33,158 nt of DNA from contig CALMMX010000151.1 in NCBI GenBank assembly GCA_937868545.1, positions 1 through 33,158 of the forward strand. Reading direction: 5' to 3'. Positions 6,949-16,640 of the stretch are shown here, in pieces. The stretch's first letter is position 1. The number at the start of each line of letters is the position of its first letter. The DNA is from an uncultured Bacteroidota bacterium. GTDB taxonomy: Bacteria > Bacteroidota > Bacteroidia > B-17B0 > Aurantibacillaceae. Below the pieces are notes generated by a model. That model was given only the letters and a program-made list of their open reading frames with translations, searched no databases and was not told the origin of the DNA. The translations under genes and the position numbers were made by a program.

Positions 6949-8904
6949 TTATACTATTCTTCTAAGGTTGCATTCTTTAGCTGGGGCAATAACCATTGGA
7001 AATTTTTCAATTTTTACTGAGCTGCTATCTAAACCAAAGGCTTTAGCTTCACTTAAACTGAATTTTTTCAAGAAGAAATAGAGGTTTAATACTACTTTTT
7101 CAAATAATGGTAATTCGTTTTCATAGGATAAGAATTTTTCTAAAACAACAAATTTAAAATCACCAATAATATTATTTTTATTTAACGATTCATACCTACT
7201 AGTAATATCTACTTCTTTGTTTTTTACCAAATCCTCAACCACTTTTCTAAACATTAAATTTACTTTAGGCGCCACTCTAAAACCTAATCTAAAATCTACT
7301 CTAATAATATCATCAGCCGCTACATGTGTAACTTTATAATCCATACGGTATGGCTCATCCATTACATCAACATGCACAAACCAATAAATATCTGCACGTT
7401 TTGGGCGTTTTTGTAAAATAGAATAAATAACTTTCGATTCAATTTCTTCAGGATTATTTGCACCAGTCATATATACTAAATGGGTTGCATATTTAGGTAT
7501 GGATTCATCAGCACTTAAATCAACTAATTTTTGCTGATGATCTGCTAATTTTACAAAATCAACATAACGTTGACGAATTTTTTTAGCTAAATACCAAACA
7601 GTCATTACGCTCATTAATACACTCGCTATTAATAAGGTAATCCAACCTCCATGTGTAAATTTACTAAGGTTAGCAGCTAAAAAGGCTAATTCAATAGCAA
7701 CATACATGGCAATAATTACAAATATGAATATCTTATTATAACGTTTTAAATGCATGTAAAAATTAAGCAAAGTTGTTGTCATTAACATACATAAAACAAT
7801 GGCTAAACCATAAGCTGCTTCCATGCCTGCTGATTCTTTAAAATACAATACTATGCCAATACAACCTGCAAGTAGTAGCCAATTTAACGAAGGAATGTAT
7901 AATTGTCCTTTTGCTTCAGATGGATACTTTACGCCTACTTTTGGCCATAAATTTAAACGCATGGCTTCGTTTATTAAACTAAATGAACCACTTATTAATG
8001 CTTGTGAGGCAATAACTGCTGCCATGGTTGCAATTGCAATCCCTACGGGTAAAAAACTTTGAGGCATTATTGCATAAAATGGATTTGTTGTATGGAACGA
8101 TGCCATTGTTTTACCTTCATTAGCAATTAACCAAGCACCTTGTCCAAAATAGTTTATTACTAACATGAGTTTTACAAATATCCATGAAACTCTAATGTTT
8201 TGTTTACCACAATGGCCTAAATCAGAATATAATGCTTCTGCTCCAGTTGTACATAAAAACACAGCACCTAAAATTAAATAACCCGAAGGATGAATTTGTA
8301 ATAAATGATAGGCATAATATGGATTTAAAGCCGCTAAAATCCCCCAATTACTAGTTAATTGAGTAAAACCAAGTACTCCAAGCATTAAAAACCAAAGGGT
8401 CATTAATGGACCAAAAAATTTGCCTATAAAAGCTGTTCCAAATTGTTGTATAAAAAACAAAAAACACAATATGCCAATTACAATTGGAATAGTGTTTAAG
8501 TCTTTATTGTATACTCTTAAACCTTCTACAGCAGATGCTACAGAAATAGGGGGCGTAATAATACCATCAGCTAATAAAGCGCTACCACCAATAATTGCTG
8601 GTACAAGTAACCATTTGTATTTTGTTCTTTTAACCAAAGTATATAAAGAAAATATACCGCCTTCCCCTTTATTATCAGCTTGTAGGGTTAATACTACATA
8701 TTTTATGGTTGTTTGTAAGGTAAGAGTCCAAAAAATGCAGGAAATGCCACCCATTACAACATCTCTGCTAATTGGGTCTTTACCAACAATTGCACTCATT
8801 ACATACAAAGGAGAAGTTCCAATATCTCCAAAAATAATTCCAAGGGTTACAAGTACGCCTGCAGCAGTTAATTTGCTCATGTGGCCATGTTGATGAGAGC
8901 TCAT
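6949..8904 (-). CDS. kup: KUP-family potassium uptake protein
   Basis: Inner-membrane K+/H+ symporter of 651 residues, full length for the family. It has about 12 hydrophobic helices in the first 440 residues and a soluble C-terminal domain. Family signatures include FGDIGTSPLYVM (25-36), DNKGEGGIFSLYTLVKR, the LLADGIITPPISVASAVEG segment and TTGAEALYSDLGHCG. The ATG at 8904 adds eight His-rich residues before an alternative ATG (M9); either could be used. It is the first gene of a three-gene minus-strand run with two lipoproteins, separated from the divergent T9SS gene by a shared upstream region. Kup handles bulk potassium import, usually at low pH or for osmotic balance. Confidence 0.96.
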   Translation of the reverse strand: MSSHQHGHMSKLTAAGVLVTLGIIFGDIGTSPLYVMSAIVGKDPISRDVVMGGISCIFWTLTLQTTIKYVVLTLQADNKGEGGIFSLYTLVKRTKYKWLLVPAIIGGSALLADGIITPPISVASAVEGLRVYNKDLNTIPIVIGILCFLFFIQQFGTAFIGKFFGPLMTLWFLMLGVLGFTQLTSNWGILAALNPYYAYHLLQIHPSGYLILGAVFLCTTGAEALYSDLGHCGKQNIRVSWIFVKLMLVINYFGQGAWLIANEGKTMASFHTTNPFYAIMPQSFLPVGIAIATMAAVIASQALISGSFSLINEAMRLNLWPKVGVKYPSEAKGQLYIPSLNWLLLAGCIGIVLYFKESAGMEAAYGLAIVLCMLMTTTLLNFYMHLKRYNKIFIFVIIAMYVAIELAFLAANLSKFTHGGWITLLIASVLMSVMTVWYLAKKIRQRYVDFVKLADHQQKLVDLSADESIPKYATHLVYMTGANNPEEIESKVIYSILQKRPKRADIYWFVHVDVMDEPYRMDYKVTHVAADDIIRVDFRLGFRVAPKVNLMFRKVVEDLVKNKEVDITSRYESLNKNNIIGDFKFVVLEKFLSYENELPLFEKVVLNLYFFLKKFSLSEAKAFGLDSSSVKIEKFPMVIAPAKECNLRRIV

Positions 8905-9101
8905 TTAGTTTTTGTTTTTTTAGACTAGTAAAATTACAACTATTACAATAGCTAAATTAAAAATTCGACAAATAATTGTAAAATAAATAAGTTAATAAAC
9001 TTGTTTTTTAATTCACTTTGTTGTTTAATTGCAAAAACCATTTTTTTCGGTTATTTCGTTATTTTTCTTTAACTTTAATGGATAATTTGAATAAAAAGAT
9101 A

Positions 9102-10970
9102 ATGAAAATAAAACATGTATTTCTAGCATTTATATTTGTTTGTGGTTTAGCTAGTGCTCAAACAAGTTCTTCACAAAAAAGTTTTGTATTTAAAAAACAA
9201 GCAACGGTTGTTTTAGATGATATTAAGCAGGATTTTGCGCCTGTAATGATGGTAAAAGAAATGCCAAAACCGGCTTCGGAGAAAATGGTAATGTATAATT
9301 ACCCGCAAACATTTGGACAATATAAGGTAAGCGAAACATCAAGCACATTGCCAAATTTAGCATTGGGTTATAGCGCAATGGGGAATCCTTGGGGGTCAAG
9401 CACTCCAAATGATAACGATATTGCAATTTCTGATTCAGGGTATGTGATGTCTGTAGTAAATACTAATATTTATGTAAAAAATGTAAACACTGGTTCTGTA
9501 TCACCAGTTAAATCATTAGCAGCTTTTACGGCACCAGTAAATAGTAAACATCAAGAGTCTGACCCTAAAGTATTATATGATCCAAAATCTGACAGATTTA
9601 TTTTTATGTGTTTTACTGGTTTTGTTGATACTACAAGTAAGTTAATTTTTGGATTCTCACAAACTAACAATCCAAGTGGGGCTTGGAATTTATACACCTT
9701 ACCTGGCAATCCGTTAAATAATAATCTTTGGAGCGATTACCCAATGTTATCTCTTACCGAAAAAGAATTGTATTTAAGTATTAATTTATTGCATAATGAT
9801 AGTTCTTGGCAAACAGGATTTGTTGAAACTATAATTTGGCAAATGAAAAAAGACAGTGGATATGCAGGATTACCTCTTGGTGCTATTGTTCATCATAATA
9901 TTAAGTATGCTGGCAAAGCAATCAGAAACTTATGTCCAGCAAAAGGTGGAAGTAAATTGTATAAACCAAATATGTATTTTATTTCTAATAGAAATTTTGC
10001 TTCAATGAACGATACTGTTTTTTTAGTAAATGTTACCGATACTATTGGAGCTCCAACAAATACCGTTACTGTAAAGGCATTAGTAAGTAATCAGCCTTAT
10101 TATTTCCCACCAAGTGGCAGGCAACCTAATATTGCAGGTACAGCTATTTCTACCCAATCTTTGGCTTGTAATGATTCTCGAACATTAGGTGCCTTTTTTG
10201 AAAACAATAAGATTCAATACGTACATAATACTAAAAACCCTTTAAATAATCAGGTTACTGCATATTATGGTGTTATTAATAATGTAAGTTCTGCTACACC
10301 ATCCGCTACAGGATTTATTATAGCAAATGATACGATGGATTTTGGATATCCTAATATTTCTTACGCGGGAAATAGTTCATCTGATAACACCGCGATAATT
10401 AGTTTTAATCACTCATCTCCTAAAGTATTTGCTGGATGTTCTGCTATTAGAGCAGATGCAATTGGCGGATTTTCTCCCATCTTGAGAATTAAAAACGGTT
10501 TACGACCTGTAGATTTATTGTCTGGAAATGAGGAGCGTTGGGGCGATTACAGTGGTTCACAAAGAAGGTATAATAAACCTGGGGAAGTTTGGATTAGTGG
10601 TTACTATGGCTACCAATACAGTTTAATTTATAAAAATGTTCATGCCGCATGGATTGCTCAAATTGGTACAGACCCTAGTATTGTTATTGGTGTAAAAGAA
10701 AATGAAAAGCAAGAAAGCCCTGCACTTATTTTTCCAAACCCTGCACAGGATTTAATTAGTGTTGAGTTTACAATTGCTAAACCAGAGTATATGTCTTTTG
10801 AATTATATGATTCTCAAGGGAAATTGGTAGAATTATTATTAAGAGATTGGATTAAAGTAAAAGAAAATTCTTTTCAATTCAGCTTAAGAGATGTAAAAGC
10901 TGGTGTTTATTTTTTGAAAATAACTGGAAATAATAATACGAGTATCACTAAAAAATTAATTAAGCAGTAA
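9102..10970 (+). CDS. Large secreted protein with T9SS type A sorting domain
   Basis: The start is set at the ATG at 9102, because the protein from there (622 residues) opens with a clean signal peptide, MKIKHVFLAFIFVCGLASAQ. Longer frames to 9018 add an unlikely leader. The C-terminal 80 or so residues are a T9SS type A domain: IFPNPAQDLISVEF, then FELYDSQGKLV, then AGVYFLKITGNNNTSITKKLIKQ. The middle part carries motifs such as NDNDIAISDSGYVMSVVNTNIYV, ESDPKVLYDPKSDRFIFMCF and SDYPMLSLT, suggesting a beta-propeller-like fold. It should be exported to the outer surface or medium by T9SS. It sits 7 bp before a second T9SS gene. The exact role (adhesin or enzyme) is not visible. Confidence 0.85.
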   Translation: MKIKHVFLAFIFVCGLASAQTSSSQKSFVFKKQATVVLDDIKQDFAPVMMVKEMPKPASEKMVMYNYPQTFGQYKVSETSSTLPNLALGYSAMGNPWGSSTPNDNDIAISDSGYVMSVVNTNIYVKNVNTGSVSPVKSLAAFTAPVNSKHQESDPKVLYDPKSDRFIFMCFTGFVDTTSKLIFGFSQTNNPSGAWNLYTLPGNPLNNNLWSDYPMLSLTEKELYLSINLLHNDSSWQTGFVETIIWQMKKDSGYAGLPLGAIVHHNIKYAGKAIRNLCPAKGGSKLYKPNMYFISNRNFASMNDTVFLVNVTDTIGAPTNTVTVKALVSNQPYYFPPSGRQPNIAGTAISTQSLACNDSRTLGAFFENNKIQYVHNTKNPLNNQVTAYYGVINNVSSATPSATGFIIANDTMDFGYPNISYAGNSSSDNTAIISFNHSSPKVFAGCSAIRADAIGGFSPILRIKNGLRPVDLLSGNEERWGDYSGSQRRYNKPGEVWISGYYGYQYSLIYKNVHAAWIAQIGTDPSIVIGVKENEKQESPALIFPNPAQDLISVEFTIAKPEYMSFELYDSQGKLVELLLRDWIKVKENSFQFSLRDVKAGVYFLKITGNNNTSITKKLIKQ

Positions 10971-10977
10971 ACTTAGT

Positions 10978-13665
10978 ATGCAACATATTAGAATTAAATT
11001 ATTAATTATTGTAATCTTTGGCTCTATTACAAGCTTATTGGCTACACATAATAGAGCTGGTGAAATAACTTATAAGTGGCTTTATGGGTATACTTATGAA
11101 ATAAAGGTTACAACCTATACAAACATTGGTAGCTCGGGCTTAGCTGATAGATGTGAGGATACCGTTTATTTTGGGGATGGAACACGTGCAGTAGTATTAA
11201 GAAGTAATGGAGGAACAACTTTATGTCCGCCAACTGCAAGAGATGGCGTGCCAATTAGCACTACTATTAAATTAAATGAATACATTACTACACATACATA
11301 TGGTGGCCCAGGTAGTTATAAAATTTCAATGACAGACCCTAATAGAAATGCTGGTGTAATTAATTTACCAAATTCTGTGAACCAAGTTTTTTATATTGAA
11401 TCTTACCTTGTAATTTCTACTTTTAGTGGACCAAACAGCTCTCCAATTTTATCTTTTCCTCCAATAGATAAAGGTTGTGTAGGACATTGCTTTTACCACA
11501 ACCCAGGTGCTTATGATTTGGATGGAGATAGCCTTTCTTATGAATTAACTGATTGTAGAGGAACAGGTGGTATTCCAATAGCAGGTTACAGTTACCCAGC
11601 AACAGGTGGAGGTGGAACGTATAATATTAATTCTATTTCAGGCACATTATCATGGTGCGTTCCTCAATTGCAAGGAGAATATAATTTAGCATTCATTATA
11701 AAAGAATGGCGTAAGAATGCTGATGGCGAGTATAAATTGGTTGGATATATTTTAAGAGATTTGCAAGTTGATGTGGGAACTTGTTTAAATGATAACCCAG
11801 TTATTCAGCCTATTAGTGATACCTGTGTTTTAGCAGGTACTGTCATTTCAAAAACAGTTCGTGCAACTGATCCTGATGGTGATGTTATTACATTAAGTGC
11901 AAATGGTGGTCCTTTTGGAGTTACAGCTCCAATTGCAACTTTTGCTTCATCACCAGGTATAAGTCCTGTTACTGGTATTTTTCAATGGAACACAGTATGT
12001 GCGCACATTCGTAAAGCGCCATATCCTGTTACTATAAAAGCAATAGATAGTGATCCAAGTATTAGTTTGGTAGATTTTAAAACCTTTAACATAACTGTAG
12101 TGGCACCGCCGCCAACTAGTTTAACTGCCACTCCTTTAGGTACTTTTATAAAACTCAGATGGAATAAACCTTCATGCCATCAAATAACAGGTAATAAAAT
12201 AGAAAAATACTGTGTTTATAGAAAAGCAGATTGTAATCCATGGAATCATGCGCCATGTGAAACAGGTGTTCCAGCCTATACTGGATTTGTATTAGTGGGT
12301 TGTACTTCTAGCATGAATGATACAACTTTAATTGATACTAATGGCGGTGCTGGTTTGGCTCAAGGCACAAACTATAGCTATTTGGTTGTGGCTGTATTTA
12401 CAGATAATGCAGAAAGCTATGCTTCTAATCAAGTGTGTGTTCAATTAAAAAGAGATGTTCCTGTGTTAATAAACGTTGATGTAAAAACAACTTCAACAAG
12501 TACAGGTTCAATATTTGTTCGTTGGATAAAACCACTTTTAAATACTAGTACTGCGCTTGATACAGTTGCTTTACCTGGCCCTTATGAAATGAAATTATCA
12601 TACTATAATGGTTTTGCAGCTTCTACGTATACAACTATTTACACTGTAACTAAAACCTATTTCGCAGGTATTAATCAACTTGCTGATACTACCTTTACAC
12701 AAACAGGCTTAAATACAAGTGATTTACCATACACTTATAAAATAGATTTTTATGCTAATGGTACATTTATTGGATCGGCGCAAAAAGCTTCTTCTGTATT
12801 TTTAAAATTAACTCCTAGCGATAATCAAATTAAATTGACATGGGAACATTTTGTACCTTGGACAAATGTAAAATACCGTATTTGGAGGAAAGCACCTTCA
12901 GCTTCGGTTTTCACGTTAAAAGATAGCACTAGTTTGCAAACTTATATTGATGATACTCTTGTAAATGGTGCAACGTATTGCTATAAAGTGGAAGCACTCG
13001 GTCAATATTCAGACCCTTCTATTTTAAGACCATTGATTAATTTCTCTCAAGAAGCTTGTGCAAAACCAATTGATAAAACACCTCCATGTGCTCCTAAACT
13101 TGAAATCGTTTCTGATTGCGAAATCCCTAAATTAATGCTGAGATGGAACAATCCAAACCATAGTTGTGCTGATGATGTGGTTAAGTATAATATTTATATT
13201 TCAGAAACAGAAGATTCTGATTTGATATTATCCGACTCAATTAAAATAGCAAGCGATACAATTATTGCATTTGATAATTTAACTTCAATAGCTGGTTGTT
13301 ATGCAATTACCGCAGTAGATACTTTTGGAAATGAAAGTTTACAAAGTGCAAAAATTTGTGTGGATAATTGTCCTGAATACGAATTGCCAAATGTAATTAC
13401 CTTAAATGGTGATGGTGTAAACGATTTCTTTAAACCAATAAAAAACAAGTTTATTAAAGATATCGACTTAAAAGTATACAACCGTTGGGGAGCTTTAGTT
13501 TTTGAAACTACAGAACCAAAAATTATGTGGGATGGTTCAATTGCTCAAACTAAACAGCTGTGTTCAGAAGGTACTTATTTTTATGTGTGTCAGGTAAATG
13601 AAATTAGAGTTCAAGGTATAAAAGAGCGCTACTTGAAAGGGTTTATACAGGTTTTTCATAAATAA
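10978..13665 (+). CDS. Large surface protein with gliding-motility-type (T9SS type B) C-terminal domain
   Basis: Protein of 895 residues with a signal peptide (about 1-22, ending SLLA) and a mature start THNRAGEITYKW typical of large Bacteroidota surface proteins. An N-terminal all-beta region is followed by a cadherin/Ig-like section (DPDGDVITLSANGGPFGV) and several fibronectin-III-like modules (LTATPLGTFIKLRWNKP, IKLTWEHFVPWTNVKYRIWRK, KLMLRWNNPN). The last 90 or so residues are the gliding-motility-associated C-terminal domain: NVITLNGDGVNDFFKP, LKVYNRWGALVFET, then WDG and SEGTYFYVCQV. Such proteins are T9SS-exported and attached at the surface as adhesins. It is packed between another T9SS gene (7-bp gap) and a histidine kinase gene (6-bp gap). 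Confidence 0.88.
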   Translation: MQHIRIKLLIIVIFGSITSLLATHNRAGEITYKWLYGYTYEIKVTTYTNIGSSGLADRCEDTVYFGDGTRAVVLRSNGGTTLCPPTARDGVPISTTIKLNEYITTHTYGGPGSYKISMTDPNRNAGVINLPNSVNQVFYIESYLVISTFSGPNSSPILSFPPIDKGCVGHCFYHNPGAYDLDGDSLSYELTDCRGTGGIPIAGYSYPATGGGGTYNINSISGTLSWCVPQLQGEYNLAFIIKEWRKNADGEYKLVGYILRDLQVDVGTCLNDNPVIQPISDTCVLAGTVISKTVRATDPDGDVITLSANGGPFGVTAPIATFASSPGISPVTGIFQWNTVCAHIRKAPYPVTIKAIDSDPSISLVDFKTFNITVVAPPPTSLTATPLGTFIKLRWNKPSCHQITGNKIEKYCVYRKADCNPWNHAPCETGVPAYTGFVLVGCTSSMNDTTLIDTNGGAGLAQGTNYSYLVVAVFTDNAESYASNQVCVQLKRDVPVLINVDVKTTSTSTGSIFVRWIKPLLNTSTALDTVALPGPYEMKLSYYNGFAASTYTTIYTVTKTYFAGINQLADTTFTQTGLNTSDLPYTYKIDFYANGTFIGSAQKASSVFLKLTPSDNQIKLTWEHFVPWTNVKYRIWRKAPSASVFTLKDSTSLQTYIDDTLVNGATYCYKVEALGQYSDPSILRPLINFSQEACAKPIDKTPPCAPKLEIVSDCEIPKLMLRWNNPNHSCADDVVKYNIYISETEDSDLILSDSIKIASDTIIAFDNLTSIAGCYAITAVDTFGNESLQSAKICVDNCPEYELPNVITLNGDGVNDFFKPIKNKFIKDIDLKVYNRWGALVFETTEPKIMWDGSIAQTKQLCSEGTYFYVCQVNEIRVQGIKERYLKGFIQVFHK

Positions 13666-13671
13666 GTACTG

Positions 13672-14643
13672 GTGCATAAAAAAACTGTTTTAATATTTTC
13701 GGTATTTGTAGCCTATATTATTTTTCAATTTTTGTGGTGGGAAGTTTTGTTGGTAAAACAATCAAACGAAATCATTAAAGAAAAACAAAATGTAGTTGCG
13801 GTTTCAAGTACCAATTATAATAGCATTTTACAAGAAATAGCTGAACTTGAATCTAAAAAAAACAAACGTGTTTACATGATTGTTGGTGAAGGAACTGTTT
13901 TTTTATTAATTCTATTATTTGGTATAATAAAGGTACGCAGTTCAATCCGAAAAGAAATTGAAGTAAATGAGCAGCAAAAAAATTTCATATTAAGTGTTTC
14001 GCACGAATTAAAAACACCCATAGCTGCTTCTAAACTTCAATTGCAAACGCTCATTAAACACGATTTAAATAGGGAAAAGCAAATTGTGTTATTAAACAAT
14101 GCATTAGAAGAAACAGAACGTTTAAACAAATTAGTTGAAAATGTTTTAATTGCAAATCAATTAGGTAATTCAAATTTAACATTGCAAAAAGAACAAGTTA
14201 ATTTGTCTGAATTGCTTAAGCAAACAGTGGACCGTTATTTTCTAAAATATAAAACTAATAAACAGTTAATTGTAAATGTATCTGAAGGTGCAGTTATAAT
14301 GGGTGATATAGATTTGTTACAATCTGTAATTATTAATTTAATTGAAAATGCTATTAAATATTCTAATGATATAATTAATATAGAAGTAAAATTAGTTAAG
14401 GAGTCTTCAAAAAGTATAGTTTTAATTTCAGATAATGGCATAGGAATAGTAGCCAATGAAAAGACAAAAATATTCGAGAAATTTTTTAGAAGTGGAAGTG
14501 AAGATACTCGCAAAACAAAAGGTACTGGCATAGGATTGTATTTAGTAAAAAGCATTTGCACACTGCATGGAGCAACTATTACAGTGTTAGATAATAAACC
14601 AAAAGGAAGTGTTTTTAAAATTGAGTTTAATAATGGGATTTAA
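13672..14643 (+). CDS. Membrane sensor histidine kinase (orphan)
   Basis: Kinase of 323 residues starting at a GTG 6 bp after the preceding stop. Two membrane helices (about 6-27 and 68-87) flank a short periplasmic loop of about 40 polar residues; no HAMP or PAS domain is evident. The HisKA domain carries H111 in SVSHELKTPIAASK. The ATPase domain has the N box NLIENAIKYS, G1 DNGIGI, the F box FEKFFR and G2 GTGIGLYLVKS, so it looks fully active. No response regulator gene adjoins it. Instead the stop overlaps the start of an ABC-importer binding-protein gene by 11 bp, which suggests control of, or sensing by, the importer. The signal is unknown. Confidence 0.92.
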   Translation: MHKKTVLIFSVFVAYIIFQFLWWEVLLVKQSNEIIKEKQNVVAVSSTNYNSILQEIAELESKKNKRVYMIVGEGTVFLLILLFGIIKVRSSIRKEIEVNEQQKNFILSVSHELKTPIAASKLQLQTLIKHDLNREKQIVLLNNALEETERLNKLVENVLIANQLGNSNLTLQKEQVNLSELLKQTVDRYFLKYKTNKQLIVNVSEGAVIMGDIDLLQSVIINLIENAIKYSNDIINIEVKLVKESSKSIVLISDNGIGIVANEKTKIFEKFFRSGSEDTRKTKGTGIGLYLVKSICTLHGATITVLDNKPKGSVFKIEFNNGI

Positions 14644-15763
14644 AATCTTAATAGTAGGGTTGTTAGGTAGTTTATTATTTTCTTGTACTAATAGTAATGA
14701 GAAGTTAACAGAAAGTAAATTAAAAGATGTTAAACTCAACTATGCAAAACGTTTTAAAGTTAAAACTGATGGTAATTTAATTGTGCTTGAATTGCTTGGA
14801 AATAAAGCAAACATGAATGTAACCTCATCTTTTGTTTTGTATAAAAATGAAAAGCCCTCCGTAAAATCTAATTCGTATGCAATTCAAATACCAGTAAAAA
14901 AAATAGCCTGCATGAGCTCTATTTATGCTGCAATGCTCACTAAGCTTCATTCGCAAAACGCCATTGCAGCTATTGATAATGTTGATTATTATACAAACAC
15001 ATTTATTAGAAACGGTGTAAAAGAAAATGGAATAGCTGAACTAGCAAAAGGCATTAATATTGAAACAGAAAAAGCATTGGCATTAAATCCTGATTTGATT
15101 ATTACTTTTGGAATGGGAAATCCACAAGAAGATTGTGATAAAAAACTTGTACAAGCTGGATTACCAATTGCTATTAGTTTAGATCATTTGGAAGAAACAC
15201 CTTTGGCTAGAGCCGAATGGATTAAATTCTTTTCATATTTTGTTGGTAAGGAGAAAATGGCAGACTCTCTGTTTTCTATTACTGAAAAAAACTATTTAGA
15301 ACTTAGTTCACTTACAAAAAATATATTGCAAAAGAAAAGTGTCCTCACAGAAATAAAGTATGGCGATGCTTGGTACATACCTGGTGGTGAAAGTTTTATT
15401 GCTAATTTATTGAAAGATGCTGGTGCTAATTATTTTTTAGGAGAACCAAATAAAACTGGCAGTGTTCCACAAAGCTTCGAGTATGTATTTAATAAAGCTC
15501 AAAAATGTAATGTATGGTTAAATTTATACAATTTAAATAGTAAGCAAGAGTTGTTGAGTTATGATAAACGATATGCATTATTTGATGCTTATAAAACTGG
15601 TGAGCTTTACAACAATAATAAAAATCAAAACGAAAAAGGTTATAGTGATTACTGGGAAACAGGTATTGTAAATCCTGATGAAGTATTGGGCGATATTATA
15701 TTTATATTATACCCTAATTTACTTAAAGACCATGAACTTAAATATTATAAGAAATTAGAATAA
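14633..15763 (+). CDS. ABC importer substrate-binding lipoprotein (FecB/BtuF type)
   Basis: Start set at the ATG at 14633, which gives a lipoprotein signal MGFKILIVGLLGSLLFS-C18; the longer frame has no such signal at its start. The 376-residue protein has a short N-terminal beta region (YAKRFKVKTDGNLIVLELLG) and then a class III periplasmic-binding fold (Peripla_BP_2): VKKIACMSSIYAAMLTKL, DNVDYYTN, ALALNPDLIITFGMG, and a helix-linked second lobe with KYGDAWYIPGGESF. This class binds iron-siderophores, haem or cobalamin, and the ligand cannot be told here. The matching permease and ATPase genes follow at 16641 and 17636 after an intervening dehydrogenase gene. It overlaps the kinase gene by 11 bp. 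Confidence 0.88.
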   Translation: MGFKILIVGLLGSLLFSCTNSNEKLTESKLKDVKLNYAKRFKVKTDGNLIVLELLGNKANMNVTSSFVLYKNEKPSVKSNSYAIQIPVKKIACMSSIYAAMLTKLHSQNAIAAIDNVDYYTNTFIRNGVKENGIAELAKGINIETEKALALNPDLIITFGMGNPQEDCDKKLVQAGLPIAISLDHLEETPLARAEWIKFFSYFVGKEKMADSLFSITEKNYLELSSLTKNILQKKSVLTEIKYGDAWYIPGGESFIANLLKDAGANYFLGEPNKTGSVPQSFEYVFNKAQKCNVWLNLYNLNSKQELLSYDKRYALFDAYKTGELYNNNKNQNEKGYSDYWETGIVNPDEVLGDIIFILYPNLLKDHELKYYKKLE

Positions 15764-15831
15764 AGTTAAGTTCATAAATATTACTTTTAAAGGTTTAAAA
15801 TTGCAATTAATAAACATTAGCACTAAATAAT

Positions 15832-16629
15832 ATGACATTAAATAATAAAGTTGTTTGGATAACAGGAGCTACTTCAGGAATTGGTGAAGAGTTGGTTTAT
15901 AAGATTGCTAAAGAAGGCGCTAAAATTGTTATTTCTGCACGAAGAGAAAGCGAATTAGAGCGCGTTAAAAAAGCTTCTAATTTAAATGACGACTCTATTT
16001 TTATTGCTCCATTGGATTTAGCACAACCAGAAAACTTTGAAGCAGTAACAAATAGTATAATAAAAAAATTTGGTAGAATAGATTTACTCATAAACAATGC
16101 TGGTATTAGTCAACGTAGTTTATTAATGGAAACTCAGTTAAGCGTTACCAAGCAACTTATGGAAATTAATTTTTTTGGAACCGTTGCATTAACAAAAACT
16201 GTTTTGCCACATATGATTAAAAACAAATTGGGGAAGATAGTTGTAATTAGTAGCGTTGCCGGTAAGTTTGGTTTTTATTGGAGGTCGGCATACAGTGCAT
16301 CTAAATTTGCTTTACACGGCTATTTTGAGGCATTGAGATTAGAGCTGTACAACGATAACATAGAAGTGCTAATGGTTTGCCCAGGGAAAATCAATACAAA
16401 TGTTTCGTTAAATGCAGTTGATGGAAATGGCAATAAATACAATCAATTAGACCCAGGTACTCAAAATGGAATGGCTGCTGATGTATGTGCTTCTAAAATA
16501 GTTAAAGCTATGAAAGCAAATAAACATGAAGTTTACATTGGTTTTGGTGAAACATTTGCTGTGTATTTAAAACGTTTTGCGCCTGCTAAATTATTTTTTA
16601 ACTTCATTAGAAAGGCATCACCTAATTAG
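15832..16629 (+). CDS. Short-chain dehydrogenase/reductase (DHRS7-like)
   Basis: Classical SDR of 265 residues with a Rossmann fold. The NAD(P)-binding motif is TGATSGIGEEL (11-21), R37-R38 in SARRES favours NADP(H), and the structural motif is NNAG (88-91). N113, the catalytic serine in VVISSVAG (S140/S141), Y154 and K158 in YSASK complete the active site. The sequence around the catalytic Tyr (FGFYWRSAYSASKFALHGYF) recalls the DHRS7 branch. The substrate is unknown. It lies 68 bp after the binding-lipoprotein gene and 11 bp before the permease gene, inside an otherwise complete importer operon. That may be chance insertion or a link to processing of the imported ligand. Confidence 0.9.
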   Translation: MTLNNKVVWITGATSGIGEELVYKIAKEGAKIVISARRESELERVKKASNLNDDSIFIAPLDLAQPENFEAVTNSIIKKFGRIDLLINNAGISQRSLLMETQLSVTKQLMEINFFGTVALTKTVLPHMIKNKLGKIVVISSVAGKFGFYWRSAYSASKFALHGYFEALRLELYNDNIEVLMVCPGKINTNVSLNAVDGNGNKYNQLDPGTQNGMAADVCASKIVKAMKANKHEVYIGFGETFAVYLKRFAPAKLFFNFIRKASPN

Positions 16630-16640
16630 TATTTCATGTT

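Noticed and set aside
8420..8893. A 157-codon plus-strand open frame opposite kup
   Set aside because: It is antisense to the well-supported transmembrane core of kup, has an unnatural composition and no recognisable domain; long antisense frames are common opposite hydrophobic genes.
9018..9101. A longer N-terminus for the first T9SS protein
   Set aside because: The extra 28 residues precede a perfect signal peptide, which must be at or near the N-terminus.
14609..14632. A longer N-terminus for the ABC binding lipoprotein
   Set aside because: The ATG at 14633 gives a correct lipoprotein signal and an 11-bp overlap; the extension spoils the signal and lies deeper in the kinase gene.
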